From Anaeramoeba flamelloides (Eukaryota; Metamonada; Anaeramoebidae), in NCBI GenBank assembly GCA_027625915.1, contig JANTQA010000023.1, forward strand, positions 20,522,001 through 20,586,000: 64,000 nucleotides of DNA, given 5' to 3'. Position numbers and translations under genes: made by a program. A model generated the notes under the pieces. That model worked only from the letters and a program-made list of their open reading frames with translations. It was not told the origin of the DNA and made no database searches. Shown in pieces: positions 1 to 10,945 of this stretch (position 1 is its first letter; each line of letters starts with the position of its first letter).

Positions 1-699
1 ATTAGAAATTTTCGGTTTGATCACATTTCAAAAAATTTAAAATTTTCCAAAAAAGACAACAAAAATATTAATTGGAAAGCAGAAAATTTAAAATAGCAAA
101 ATGTGAATCTTAATCAATTTAGAGAAAACTTAATAATAACTAGAGCTTGGATAATTTTTTTTGAAGATTTTTACTGTATTTTAAATTAAAATTTTGAAGA
201 AATTGACTTACTTTTTTCATAATACAAATTTTGAGGTTTAAAACATAAACAAATTCGAAAACGTGTTTGATTTAAAAATTTATCATTATTTTCTTTCATT
301 TCAAATTAATCAATAAAAAAATACCTTCTTCTTTTAGAAAATCATTATTATCTTGGTTTTTTTAATTTTTTTAGAACCATAATTTATTCTTTAAAAAAAT
401 TTATACAAACAACACACTTACCAATATTATTATTCTTAAAATTAAAATGAAAAACTTTTTTAAAAAATATCAAATATATTAAGTTATTTAGATCTGAAAA
501 ATATAACATCATTATTTTATATTTTTTTTAATATTTTTACTCGATAAAAATAACATTTTTATCAGAAACTACCAATAATATTTTGAAATTATGTTTCAAC
601 AAAATGAAAAGCAATTAACAATATTTGAAATAAAATTTGTTATTTTTAACTTTTTTATTTAAATTATTAAGAAATTAAGAGAAATAAATAAAGATTCAA
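1..699. other. AT-rich intergenic DNA
   Basis: I see no gene, RNA or repeat here. The stretch is nearly all A and T, with stops in every frame and no splice-framed open segments that I could join. Confidence 0.6.
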
Positions 700-1280
700 A
701 TAAAATAAAATTAAATAAATAATTATTATATAAACTTTGTTTCAGTCAAAAAAGTACCCAATTTTTTTAATAAAATATCAATTATTGTTTCTAAATAGCC
801 TTTGAATAAGAGATAAGAAACAACAGGTAGAATAATACCGATCAAAGGATTGTTGATATATTCATGAAATAAAACCAAAAAATCCAAAATTTTCTTCAAA
901 ATAGAAAAAAACTACAATTCTTTAATCCCAATTGAGAAAAACAAGAATATTCATTTTGATCTTCAATTGAAGACCCAAAGAAAATTTCAATAGAAATCAA
1001 TATCATTTGTCAACAATCATTTTTACTATTTCAATAACATTAAAATAACACATTTTTACCTATGTGACTGTCGATCTTGCAATCAAAAAAACATTTGAAA
1101 ATGAATTAGGTGTTAAAAAAAAAAGCAAAAAAAAATCCAGTAAAATATTAAAAAATGATTCAATTTTTAATTTTCCTGAATAAATTTTTTCTTCTAATAT
1201 CAATTCAAATCCTTTAGACACATGCAATTCACCAATTATAACTGGGCGACCTTTGACTGGACAATAGTTTACATATGATA
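700..1280 (-). repeat. Dispersed repeat, copy 1 (inverted partner near 34.1-34.7 kb)
   Basis: About 550 bp that aligns, with many substitutions and small gaps, to the reverse complement of 34100-34700. Anchors are TTCATTTTGATCTTCAATTG near 951 and AATTTCAATAGAAATCAA near 982, which recur at 34380-34450 on the other strand. Read on the minus strand, the part nearest the gene at 1284 (about 1275 down to 1060) is open for some 65 codons and begins YCPVKGRPVIIGELHVSKGF, which looks like decayed protein-coding sequence. A second open segment lies at about 940-725. I do not recognise the protein. It may be a transposon-derived or duplicated gene fragment. Confidence 0.55.
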
Positions 1281-1283
1281 AAC

Positions 1284-4200
1284 TTATTTATCAATTGGTA
1301 ACTTTATTAAATCATCATCAGATGAAAAATTAAGTAAACTTATAGTTTGTGAAGGGCCAATAGTAGACACTGCAGGTATATCACGAGGGAACTCTGATTT
1401 GTAAGATCTGGAAAGAAGTTGTTGTATTTCATCGAACCAAACAATTAAAAAATTTCTAATATGGAATTCATCCCCCGTAGGAAACTCATTACTATTGTCG
1501 TATCTGTCTGTTAAATTTTCTTTTATTATTAAGCAAGCAGTATCAGCATTTGGAGCAATTATCCACGATGCATATAAATTCAAAAAAAAGTCCACTTCCT
1601 TCATTAATTTAAACATTTGTATATTTCTGTCTTTATTGATTGAACCAAAGGCTATTATATAAAACAACCTCATTCTCCGTTTAGCGATCAACAATAAATC
1701 TTGAACCGTGATCTGCTCATCTCTTGAAAGAAAGTTATTACCAATTAAAATTTTTCTAACAAAAACATGGACATTACCGACAAATCTCGAAAAGCTTTTC
1801 AGAATTTGATTTTTAAAATAAAAATTGCCCTCTGATTGATAAATTGTGATACGAGATTTATTACCTTTGAAAAACGATGCCAACTTATTTAAAAGAATCC
1901 AATCCCGTTTGCAATAATAATTAATATAATTGTATCCAAAGGGATTCAACAGAAATTGACTTTCCGTTGAAGGCAATAAATTAAATCTCTTATCGAGAAT
2001 TATTTCATTAAATTTGATAGATCTCGAATAAAAAGTGACTGCAAAATACAAGTCATCAATTAAATTAAAACCAATTTTACCCAAGTACCTCCCATTCCTA
2101 GCCAGTGCCAGGTATTTATGATCATTATTTAGAAAGAAAGTAATTCTGTCCTTGCTTTGGAATTGCGAACAAAATTTCGAAATTCCGTTTTTAAAATCAA
2201 ATACCTGCCCTAGCCCGTCGATAGCACAACTGCCTGGCAATTCACCCAACTCGATGCCCGGGTCTAATTTTTCTCTGTGCGATAACAACTCTTTATTATT
2301 TTCAAATTTTCGTTGCTTTTTAATAATTTCAGATAACTTTGGGGTCAGGCCAATTCTGATACCCGCCTTGGGCACAATCCTTTGCAATTGTATTTCCCAA
2401 ATAATGTTTCCATTTCTGGGCAAACAATTTTGAGAATAGATAGTTAAAAAATTTGTTTTTTTTGGTAACTGCACAACTTTAAATTCAATAATATTATGGG
2501 AACGGTCATTATCACTCTTAGATCCCCTTTTGATTTCAATATATTTGCCCTTTCCACTCGTTAAATCAAAAATTGGATTATAATAATTATTAAACTTGAC
2601 TCTATTCTTGAATTCTTGCCCAAATTGCTTTTCATTTATCTTTCGGCTTTTTTGATTCACCTTTTTTGCCCTTTGAATTAAATTTTTTAAAACATCCTTT
2701 CTAATATTATAATATTTTTCCATTTTTGTTAATTTTAATTCCCCCCTTTCTTTTTTTTTTAATTCCCTTTTTAAATATTTTTCTAATGGAAAATTTTTTA
2801 ATAATTGCTCACTACCATTAAGCTGCTCATCATCATCATCATCATCACCCTTGTTTTTATTTATATTGTGACGATCAACATAATTGTTAATTAATTTTAT
2901 ATTTTCAAATTTTTTATTTTCATTAAAACTTTCAGAAATTATTGGTGGATTGAGTTCGCAGCCTATAGATTTATCCAAGTTTTCATCTTTTGATTTTAAA
3001 TCATTTATACTGTAATTAGAACATGGAACATATTTTTTTGTAAGTGTATCTTCTGCAATTTCAAAATTAAGATCATATTGTAAAGGTCTTAAATTAGATT
3101 TAGTATTTAATTTTTTTTCAAGTTCCTTATTTTGTTCATATAATAAAATAGTTTCATCTTCTGAAGCATCAAAACTTAAATCAGAACTTTCACCCTTTTG
3201 TTGCTCAAGTGTTAATAATTCTATTCGATTATTGATTTCTTTTATTCTTTCCTCTTCATTTGTTAAATCTAAAGATTGTTGTTTGATTTTCGGCAGTTCA
3301 ATACTCCCAGAACTACTGTAACTGCTTGATGACGATGACGATGACGATGATGATGACGATGGTGGTAAAGGTGGCGGTGGTGTTTCTTTTGACAATAATG
3401 ACAGAAAATCATCAAATTCACCATCTTCTTCCTCTTCTTCCTCTTCTTCGTCATATTCCCCGTCTATAACCACATCTGGAAATAGGCCATTTTTAGGTGT
3501 GTCTAGAGTTATTTCTTGCTCTTTCGAAACTCCAAAATTATCAAATTCTTCAAATTCGATTTGGTTCCTTTTTATGTTTTTCTTTTTCTTTTTCTTTTTC
3601 TTTTTACTGCTTTTTATAATTATTTCGTCATCAATTAATTCATCAAGTTGCAATGTTGGTACTATATTGGGTAGCTCGGGGTAGACGTTGGTTATTTCGG
3701 GTTCTTTCAATATACTTGTCTGTTTGTAGGATATATCCTCTTTTCTTTCTTGGGTTGTTTTTAAAGGCATTTTAATTTCATTAACATCATCAAAAAAAGT
3801 ATTATTTAATTCGTGCCTTATTGGTGATATTTCTTGTTGAAAATCTTGTAACCCAACCGAATTGTCTACTTTTTTTTCTTTTTTTTCCTTGTCCATATCT
3901 TTTTTTTCTGGCATAGATTTTTTTTTTGGCTTGGGTTTTTTTTTTATCATGGGTTTTTTTCTTTGTTTTTTTCTTTTTTTTTTATCTTGTGACATTTTTT
4001 GCCCCTTCATAGATTTTTTTAACTGTTTCGCACTATCTTGTATCTGATCGCTTTTCATTTCAAGATCATCTAAAAGTAAAGCTTGGGACAAAAGCTCTTT
4101 CTCTAACCCGCCCTGCAATATTTTTAAATCTTTTCGCTCTTCTTCTTCTTCAAGACGAACGTCGTCATCATCATCATAATTTTCTTTTTCTTTTTCTTTT

Positions 4201-6143
4201 TCTTTTTCTCTTTTGATTTCTTTTTCTTTCACCATTTCCTTTAGATCGCTCAATGGCTCCATCTCAGACTCAGAATCAGAATCATATTCAGGCTCAAAAT
4301 CAAGTTGTGTGGATGCAATCACGTCTTCCGTTTCTTCATTTTCAAACTTTATATCGTGACTTTCTAACATTAAATTAGAAAGTTCAGGAATCATACCAAT
4401 ATTTGTAGTGTGTGAAAAAGCAGTAGGCTTCTGTATTACCACTCCCCTTCCACGCCCCTTTCCACGCCCCGCAGATCTTCTAGTCCTATGGCGGCTTTTT
4501 TTACCAGTTTCTACTCGGGGCTTTTGCGGGATTCCCATAAAAACTTCTTCTTGTGGAATAAAACTAGAATTACTAATAGCATACTGATCAATATTTTTGA
4601 GGCCACTACTTGGCCTCGTGGAAACACTCGTAGATGTCCATGTTGTTGTCGTTGGTGTTGCTTGAAAACCACCAAATAAATCTTCTTGTAATTTTATATC
4701 TTGTTCTTTTTCAAATTTTTTTTCTTCAGTAATTTGATTAAAAAATATATTTTTTTCAATTACTGCTTTTTTCTTTTCTTCCTTTTTGGAATCCTTTTTT
4801 TTCCGTTTCTCTTTTTTTAATAATTCCTTTCTTTTTTTTTCTCTTTTTTTTAATTCGATCTTTTGCTTTTGGATTTCCTGTTTTTTTTGATATTCTAATT
4901 TTTTTTTTTCTTTTTCACGTTCAAGTAAAAGAGATTCTCTTTCTAAAATTTTGATTTCTTCTTGTTGCTGTCTTAAAGCCAATTGTCTTTTTTGTTCCCT
5001 TTCCTTTTCCCTTTCCTGCCTTTCTTTTCTAATCTTTTCAAAATGCCTTTCTTCTTTTTCTTTTAAAATTAAAGTTTCCATTTGAGAATTATTGATAATA
5101 ATCTTTTCTAAATGCTTTTGGTCTGTTATTATATCACATACCCTTTGGATTTGCATTTGCCTTTCAGATAATTGCCCATGCTCCCAGCAATTCAGATGCT
5201 GGCTTTTATTTAGACTGTTCCATTCCTTTTCTGTTGAAAATTCCTTTGCTAAATCTTCAAGGTATTTATTTAAGGGTTTACTTAGAGAATCTGTTGGATA
5301 ACTTGAATAATTATTGACCCCCTTTTCATAATAGTCATCATTAATTTTAAATTGAATTTTGTCAACAAAAAACCACGCCAAGTTATTTGGATACTGCGGC
5401 CCGGTCCCAACAAAGTACATTGACGCATAATCATTTTCTTGAAATAACGCATATCGGGCACATTTCCGTACCCTTCGATAACCTGGCGTTGTGACACTTG
5501 TTTTTAAATCCCTTTTCACAACAGCCTCAATTGACCACGAATCAGGATCATCTGGCGCAACAAATCTGGCCAAAAGCGTACGATCACAGCTCCTTCCAAT
5601 GGCTACATATTTGATTCGGTTCTCTGCTACAGTGACACCGCCTCCTAAATCGACTTCATTGGTTTTTGCGGGGTGAAACGCCACATTTAAAATAAACCCG
5701 CAATAGGTAACCAACCCTAATAAATTAATAAGAGTGAAAAACAATAATATGACTTTCCCAAATGTGGTTAAATCCATAAATGATTTGATTTCTCGGATAA
5801 AGGTATAAATCAATGCAGCTAACGATAATAACGCTACAGTCACAAATAGAGTTAAATAAATATTTCGATATATTTTAGTTGCCAATATTTCAATCTTTGT
5901 GCCATCCTTTTTCCTAAAGATTAATTTCCTTCGAAGTTGATCCATTAAATTAATACCACCAATAACTACTTCCTTTTCCATCATCACAGAATAGAAAATT
6001 ACTAAATAAAATAAACACACCAACGAATACCCAACAACTACACCCACGGTTACTTTTAAATCCAACTGTAAGACATCATTTAATGAATGCCATAAACTAA
6101 AAACGACCAACCCTTGCATAATTGTAATAATAATAAAGATCAT
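1284..6143 (-). CDS. Large four-TM, coiled-coil protein with C-terminal SPRY-like domain
   Basis: A single 1619-residue open frame; in-frame TAA and TAG codons just upstream of the ATG support this start. Four hydrophobic segments lie at the N-terminus (about residues 1-22, 29-54, 93-117 and 128-155). A Cys-containing globular stretch follows (160-350), then a very charged Lys/Glu coiled coil (355-490). A long low-complexity middle (500-1180) has an Arg/Gly patch, Lys, Glu and Ser runs and Pro-rich PPPPLPP near 922. Residues about 1195-1385 read as a SPRY/B30.2-type beta domain: IIWEIQLQRI, GIRIGL, SCAIDGLGQVFDFKNG, ITFFLN..., GRYLGKIGF and LYFAVTFYS come in the expected order. The last 230 residues form an unrecognised alpha-rich region. 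Acidic-aromatic motifs EDLFGGF (488-493), FEEFDNFG (864-871) and FDDFLSLL (910-917) resemble adaptor-ear binding peptides (inference). Likely an integral membrane scaffold; function unknown. The SPRY call is by pattern only. Confidence 0.85.
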   Translation of the reverse strand: MIFIIITIMQGLVVFSLWHSLNDVLQLDLKVTVGVVVGYSLVCLFYLVIFYSVMMEKEVVIGGINLMDQLRRKLIFRKKDGTKIEILATKIYRNIYLTLFVTVALLSLAALIYTFIREIKSFMDLTTFGKVILLFFTLINLLGLVTYCGFILNVAFHPAKTNEVDLGGGVTVAENRIKYVAIGRSCDRTLLARFVAPDDPDSWSIEAVVKRDLKTSVTTPGYRRVRKCARYALFQENDYASMYFVGTGPQYPNNLAWFFVDKIQFKINDDYYEKGVNNYSSYPTDSLSKPLNKYLEDLAKEFSTEKEWNSLNKSQHLNCWEHGQLSERQMQIQRVCDIITDQKHLEKIIINNSQMETLILKEKEERHFEKIRKERQEREKEREQKRQLALRQQQEEIKILERESLLLEREKEKKKLEYQKKQEIQKQKIELKKREKKRKELLKKEKRKKKDSKKEEKKKAVIEKNIFFNQITEEKKFEKEQDIKLQEDLFGGFQATPTTTTWTSTSVSTRPSSGLKNIDQYAISNSSFIPQEEVFMGIPQKPRVETGKKSRHRTRRSAGRGKGRGRGVVIQKPTAFSHTTNIGMIPELSNLMLESHDIKFENEETEDVIASTQLDFEPEYDSDSESEMEPLSDLKEMVKEKEIKREKEKEKEKENYDDDDDVRLEEEEERKDLKILQGGLEKELLSQALLLDDLEMKSDQIQDSAKQLKKSMKGQKMSQDKKKRKKQRKKPMIKKKPKPKKKSMPEKKDMDKEKKEKKVDNSVGLQDFQQEISPIRHELNNTFFDDVNEIKMPLKTTQERKEDISYKQTSILKEPEITNVYPELPNIVPTLQLDELIDDEIIIKSSKKKKKKKKKNIKRNQIEFEEFDNFGVSKEQEITLDTPKNGLFPDVVIDGEYDEEEEEEEEDGEFDDFLSLLSKETPPPPLPPSSSSSSSSSSSSSYSSSGSIELPKIKQQSLDLTNEEERIKEINNRIELLTLEQQKGESSDLSFDASEDETILLYEQNKELEKKLNTKSNLRPLQYDLNFEIAEDTLTKKYVPCSNYSINDLKSKDENLDKSIGCELNPPIISESFNENKKFENIKLINNYVDRHNINKNKGDDDDDDEQLNGSEQLLKNFPLEKYLKRELKKKERGELKLTKMEKYYNIRKDVLKNLIQRAKKVNQKSRKINEKQFGQEFKNRVKFNNYYNPIFDLTSGKGKYIEIKRGSKSDNDRSHNIIEFKVVQLPKKTNFLTIYSQNCLPRNGNIIWEIQLQRIVPKAGIRIGLTPKLSEIIKKQRKFENNKELLSHREKLDPGIELGELPGSCAIDGLGQVFDFKNGISKFCSQFQSKDRITFFLNNDHKYLALARNGRYLGKIGFNLIDDLYFAVTFYSRSIKFNEIILDKRFNLLPSTESQFLLNPFGYNYINYYCKRDWILLNKLASFFKGNKSRITIYQSEGNFYFKNQILKSFSRFVGNVHVFVRKILIGNNFLSRDEQITVQDLLLIAKRRMRLFYIIAFGSINKDRNIQMFKLMKEVDFFLNLYASWIIAPNADTACLIIKENLTDRYDNSNEFPTGDEFHIRNFLIVWFDEIQQLLSRSYKSEFPRDIPAVSTIGPSQTISLLNFSSDDDLIKLPIDK

Positions 6144-6193
6144 TAAAAATCCAGTTCTTGCTTCTTTCTATTAAGGTTTATATTTATTAAAGC

Positions 6194-6233
<40 letters not shown>

Positions 6234-6920
6234 GTATATGTATATAGAATGAATACATTGATAAATATGGATTATTTATAATTTTTACTTTTTCCAAATT
6301 CTTTTTTTGAAGTTGTTTGGGTTCTCGTCTTTTTGTTTCCTTTTAGGTTTTTGGAGAAGGAACTAATAAATAAAAAAATATTATAAGAATTCAATAAACT
6401 TGGTCTGATTAGATCTTAAGAAAATGAAGTATAATTAACTAAAGTGACTGAAGAGAACTCAATACAACTGATTCGATTTGAACTTAACTAAAGTAAACCA
6501 AACTGAATCGACCTATCAACACAATCCACCCAGTTGATACCCAGACTGATTTTAAAACTACCAGGTTCGTATACCGTACTAGGATTTTGCAAAAAAAAGA
6601 TTTTGGAAAGTTGTCAAAAAAAAAAAAATAAACTAAAAAGAAAATTTGAAAAATTAATTCTTATTCTTAAAAACTCAGCAGTTTATTGTTACCCTATCGC
6701 TAAAGTTCTATTTTAAACTTAATAAAGTAACCTATTTCATTTGATCTAGAGTTGGTAAACTATGTAGACCTCTTTATTTAAATAGTAGAATTATGGTAGC
6801 GATCCAAAAAAATCGACATAAAGGAAACAACCACCAACCCATTCAACACCTGGACTTGGGGTACAAATTAAACTTTTCACTGAAGTTTTTTTGCTTTTTT
6901 TTTGCTTTTTTTTTTATTTT
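6144..6920. other. Upstream region of the SPRY gene with (TA)n/(GTAT)n microsatellite
   Basis: It holds a (TA)n run followed by (GTAT)n at about 6192-6246, just upstream of the divergently read SPRY gene, so it probably lies in its 5' flank. I see no convincing gene in the rest. A 60-codon open stretch at 6534-6716 is Lys/Ile/Leu-rich and looks like chance. Confidence 0.6.
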
Positions 6921-6959
6921 TTTATTTCCTACTTTTCAATCTCTTTTCCTAGTCTATGT

Positions 6960-7610
6960 TTCGAAATAAATTATTTCCTTTTCATTTTTTAAATAAAAGA
7001 TATTTTATTTCGAAAATCTAAGATTTTACTCAATTCTCTTAAATTAAAAAAAACATAACAAAAAGTGGCTGTCGGGTGCCCATCAAGTGCCTAGTTTTTT
7101 TTTTTAATTTTTGAAACTCAAGAAAACCTAACGACGCTTTTCCAAGATTCAAAAGAAGGGAGAAAAATTAAAGATTTTACTCAATTCTTTTAAATCCTGG
7201 AAAGCCTAACGAAAAGTGCCGTCAAGTGTAGTCAAGTGCTGTAAAATGTCGTAGAGTGGCATACAGTGCCGTAGAGTACCTAAGCTTTTTTCAATTTAAG
7301 AATTTAAAAAAACCGAAGGGTGCTTTTCCAAAATTCAAAAGTATAGAGAAAAATCTAAGATTTTACTCTATTCTTTTGAATTCTTTTAAAGCTAACGACG
7401 ATTTTTTTTAATTTGAGAAATAAAAAGAAAATTTCAAAAATTTTCTTTTTATTTCACAAATTAAAAAAAACCTAACGGCACTTTTCTTGAGGTTTTCTAT
7501 TTTATTTGTTAAGTGTTATAGATTTATTTGAGGTTTTCCTAATAAACAGAAAACTCAAGAAAACCTAACAGCTGTAAGAGAAAATTAAATCCCTCCTTTT
7601 CAAAAAAAAA
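6960..7610. repeat. Degenerate tandem repeat array with a 10-bp sub-repeat
   Basis: The block with AAGATTTTACTCAATTCTTT recurs at about 7018, 7172 and 7354 (spacing about 150-180 bp), each followed by a CTAACGACG-like segment and a CTTTTCCAAGATTCAAAAG-like segment. Inside the middle unit, 7214-7283 is a tandem array of seven degenerate decamers of the type AAGTGCCGTC / GAGTGCCGTA. A related piece lies on the opposite strand at about 18300-18350. No coding capacity seen. Confidence 0.65.
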
Positions 7611-7739
7611 AAAAACCCTCAATTTTTTTAAGGATATTGCCATTTATGTGAAAATTTTCTTTTTTAAAAATTGAAAGAAATATTGATTAAATTTTTATGA
7701 TTGTGTAATTCTGTTTAAAAACAAACGAGCATGTATTAT

Positions 7740-8340
7740 CAAATAAACCTCAATTCAAAATTTTTAACACACCAAAATTTAATTTTTGAAAAAAAAAATC
7801 CAATTTAATCAATTCTAAAAGAAATACCAAATTAGAACCATTTACTAATTGAAATTTTAATAATTTTTATAAATTACAATACCCACAAAACTAAAAAGAA
7901 ATAATTATCAATACTAATAAATTACCAAGAGTGTGTTATAATTTCTGGAGTGAGCAAAACAAAAAAATGAATTGGTAAATTTGTTTAAATTCTATGTGGG
8001 ATTATTGATCGATCAATTGGTTAGATACCATTGGATAATTTCATTTGAGTTCTTCTATTTGAAACAACTCAACTTTAACATAATTATCAATTGTTGAAAA
8101 AAATTTTGATGGACCGAATCAGATAACGTAATTTAAAAAATGAAATGAAAACAAAGAACTAAAAGATGAAAAAATGATTTTAATATTTTAGAAAAAGCAA
8201 AATGATTTCCAATTTGTATGAAATTGTATTATTGTGATTGTTTGGAACGTTTTAACTGTGGTGAAATTTTTGAATTTTAGTTTAGATTTCTAAAAATCAG
8301 TAATCAAAAACGAGATCATTTTTTGAAAAAAAAAAATTAA
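7740..8340 (+). repeat. Dispersed direct repeat, copy A (partner 17240-17985)
   Basis: It aligns in the same orientation with 17240-17985. Shared anchors include CAAATTAGAACCATTTACTA (near 7828), TTATTGATCGATCAA (near 8002) and ACAACTCAACTTTAAC (near 8063). The partner carries an insertion of about 190 bp that this copy lacks. No open frame is conserved, so this is probably an old non-autonomous element or segmental duplication. Confidence 0.65.
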
Positions 8341-9780
8341 ATATAGTAGAAATAACCAATTTAAATCGTTGTGAAATATAATTTTTAAAATCAAGAATCT
8401 TGGTTTCGAAGAGTCAATCTTTGGCGATTTTTGAGATCTCAAAGATTTTTTTTTTCTTTTTTTTTCATTTTAGAAAGGAGTTATTTTTATCTCTAGAATG
8501 TAACAAAATCCTTGCTTTGCCAAATATAAAGAGCTATAATCTAGCCACAAATTTGATTAAATTGAATTAAATTGATTTTGTACTAAAAGAAAACAATTTG
8601 TTTCAAATTGAAGAAATGTAAACAATTAGGAAATATAAAACAAGATTTATTTTTCTAAAATTTGATTTTTTGGAATTGAGAACTCTTTGAAGTATTTTTT
8701 TTCAAATTTGAATTTTTTGAAAGTGGGAATCCTTTTAAACTTTTTTTGTTGTTAATTCTATTTTTTGTCAATTGTGATCCTGTGAAACTAAATTGTTTGT
8801 TAATTGCATTTTTTGCCACTGAGATTCTATGAAAAAATTTTTTTCTTTGTATTTTTTGTTCATCAGATCATAGAATTTTTTTTTCATAAAGGATCCAGTC
8901 ATTACGGTGAAAAATAATTTTCTGTAATGAATTAAAAAAATCAGTAATTTTAATGAGTGCCTATTAACAATCAAAAACTAATCCAACATTTGAAGTGTGA
9001 TCGATCTCAAAAAATCAACAATCAAAAAAGAGGACATTTTTAGAAAAAAGCGCCAAAGAGCGACACTCAATTTCCAATTTGAATGGTTAGAATATATAAT
9101 TTTAAAAACAATTGTGTTAGTTTTGAAGTGTCGCTCTTTTACGCTTTTTGAGATCTCCAAGTATTTTTTTTTTCATCATTTTTTTGACTATTCCCAAATG
9201 AGTGATTTTTTTCGAAAGAATTTTACAAAATCCTTACTTTGTCAAATCTAGAGAGTTACAATCTAACCACAAATTAGACTAAATCGAATCAAATTGATTT
9301 TGTACTTAAAGAAAGCAATTTGTTTTAAATTGAAGAAATTTGACCCTTTGGAAATTTAAAATAAGAAACAAGTAATTTTTTTTTCTAAATTCATTTTGGA
9401 ATTGATAATTCGTTCTCAAACTTTTTTTTTTTATTTTGAATTTTTTGTCAATGAGAATCCTCTCAAAATTTTTTATTTTGTTATGTGAATTTTGTCAATC
9501 AAAAGAAGGGCAATTTCACAATACCCTTTTTAGGTTCCAGGCCACTCCTTGGGTATGGAGAAAATCCACGGTAAATGACTATACTCTTAATTGAATTTTT
9601 TTCCTTTTGTATTTTTTGTCATTGGATAGATCCTTTTCAATTTTTTTTTTTTTTTTTTTGCTATTTTAATTTTCTCGATGAAAAGAACCAAAAGAAAGTC
9701 TAATTCACAATCTTATTTAGAGTTAGTAAGCTACTCCCTCGAGTATGAAGAAAACACATGGTATTAACGAGACCCTTAAA
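8280..9780 (+). repeat. Tandem duplication of about 720 bp, with a further shorter repeat at its right end
   Basis: 8280-9000 and 9000-9720 are two diverged copies. CAAAATCCTTGCTTTGCCAA near 8507 matches CAAAATCCTTACTTTGTCAA near 9228, and TTGATTTTGTACT and TTTAAATTGAAGAAAT are shared at the same spacing. At the right end, about 9470-9600 and 9640-9780 repeat each other at a period of about 180 bp (CACTCCTTGGGTATGGAGAA versus TACTCCCTCGAGTATGAAGA). No gene seen. Confidence 0.65.
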
Positions 9781-10091
9781 AAATAACTAAGATCTTGAAA
9801 AAAAAAATGGAAATGGGTTTTGAAATTTCTTGTGAAAAATTCATGCATCCGAGAATCCAGTTAAATTGTTTCAATGTTGAAATTTGATTATAGGTTGCTC
9901 TGAAGAAAATTACTGATCTAAGATTTTGGAGTTGACAAAACAAAGAACAGATGGCAAACCCGTTTTCAAAAAGTGTGAAAAAAGATTTTGTAATAATATG
10001 CCGAAAAGATGTCGATCGAAGTTTCTCGATAATATTAAGGGTTCTCCAAAAACCCTTTTAAAATAGCTAGAGGGAATCTACTTTTGTTTTT

Positions 10092-10945
10092 TCACTTTGC
10101 CAAACAAAAATTAGTGAATAAATTTTTCACCTCCAAGAAAAGATCAAAAAAGAAAGTTTTGAGATCGTGGCAAAAGGAAATAACAAATTACCGTTTGTGC
10201 TCCTCTTGTCAATTTTTTGAAAAATGTTTCTTTTTTAAGAATGGTTTTTTCTGTTGGTGCAAGAACTAAAAATGGTCCCAAGCCCATTGTTAATGCTGCA
10301 AACTATATAAATTAATTTGAGGGGTTCAAAAAAAGAGATCAAAAGAAAATCAAAAAGAAAACATCAAGGGTTTGGTGAAATTAAGAAAATTTTTTTTTGG
10401 GTTTAACAGAAAGACAATTTACCAAAAAACATGATCTCATAAAAACATCAACGTCCCTTGATCCTACATATTTGATCGATAAAGAAAATGTTGTTGCAGA
10501 CAAATAATAGGCAATTGAAGTAAAAGAACCAGCCAAACTTTTAAGGGAAAAAACAAAAAAAAAAAAAGAAAAAGTTTTTAAGAAAGTGATGATGTTTTGG
10601 AAATACTGATTGATCACATTGAAATGATCCATTTAAAAGTTTCAGTCCTTGAAGGAAATAAGAATACCTGTGTGGCCGTGTTTCTGAAAGCTGAAATGTT
10701 TTTGTAATATAACTTTTTGCTGTTGTTAGAATTGTTGTGATTAATAAAATAACAGTTGAAGAAGCCAAGACTTCTTTTATAGAGTCGGCAAATTCAGATA
10801 CACCCAAAATGAGAAAAAACATTTTTGCATAAAATGATTTCTTCTATTTTTGTAAATTTTGTTAAAGAAAATATGATGAGAGAATTTTGTTACACGGTTT
10901 TGAGTTTTACTTGAGATAAATAGCTACCTTTCGGGTTTTATTCAT
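10092..10945 (-). CDS. Small five-exon membrane protein (unrecognised family)
   Basis: Reading splice sites gives five exons: 10945-10928, 10843-10668, 10537-10423, 10302-10192 and 10130-10092. Introns are 84, 130, 120 and 61 bp, all GT..AG, and the second has a long T tract before its acceptor. The phases fit at every junction (0, 2, 0, 0), giving 152 codons without a stop, ending LAK-TGA. The protein starts MNKTRKKKSFYAKMFF and has about three or four hydrophobic segments: around residues 12-22, EVLASSTVILLITTIL, LAGSFTSIAYYLSATTF and FAALTMGLGPFLVLAP. A basic tail ends in KNLFTNFCLAK. Codon use (GCC, CGG, GGC, CAC) is richer in G+C than the surroundings, which supports a real gene. I do not recognise the family. 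The WxP-like third segment faintly resembles small DUF1772/DUF4149-type membrane proteins, but that is a guess. Confidence 0.6.

Noticed and set aside
2152-2433. Open frame on the plus strand inside the SPRY gene (and others at 3499-3684, 3862-4047, 4488-4679, 5092-5301)
   Set aside because: Antisense shadows of the long minus-strand gene; Phe/Ser-rich where the gene has Lys/Glu runs.
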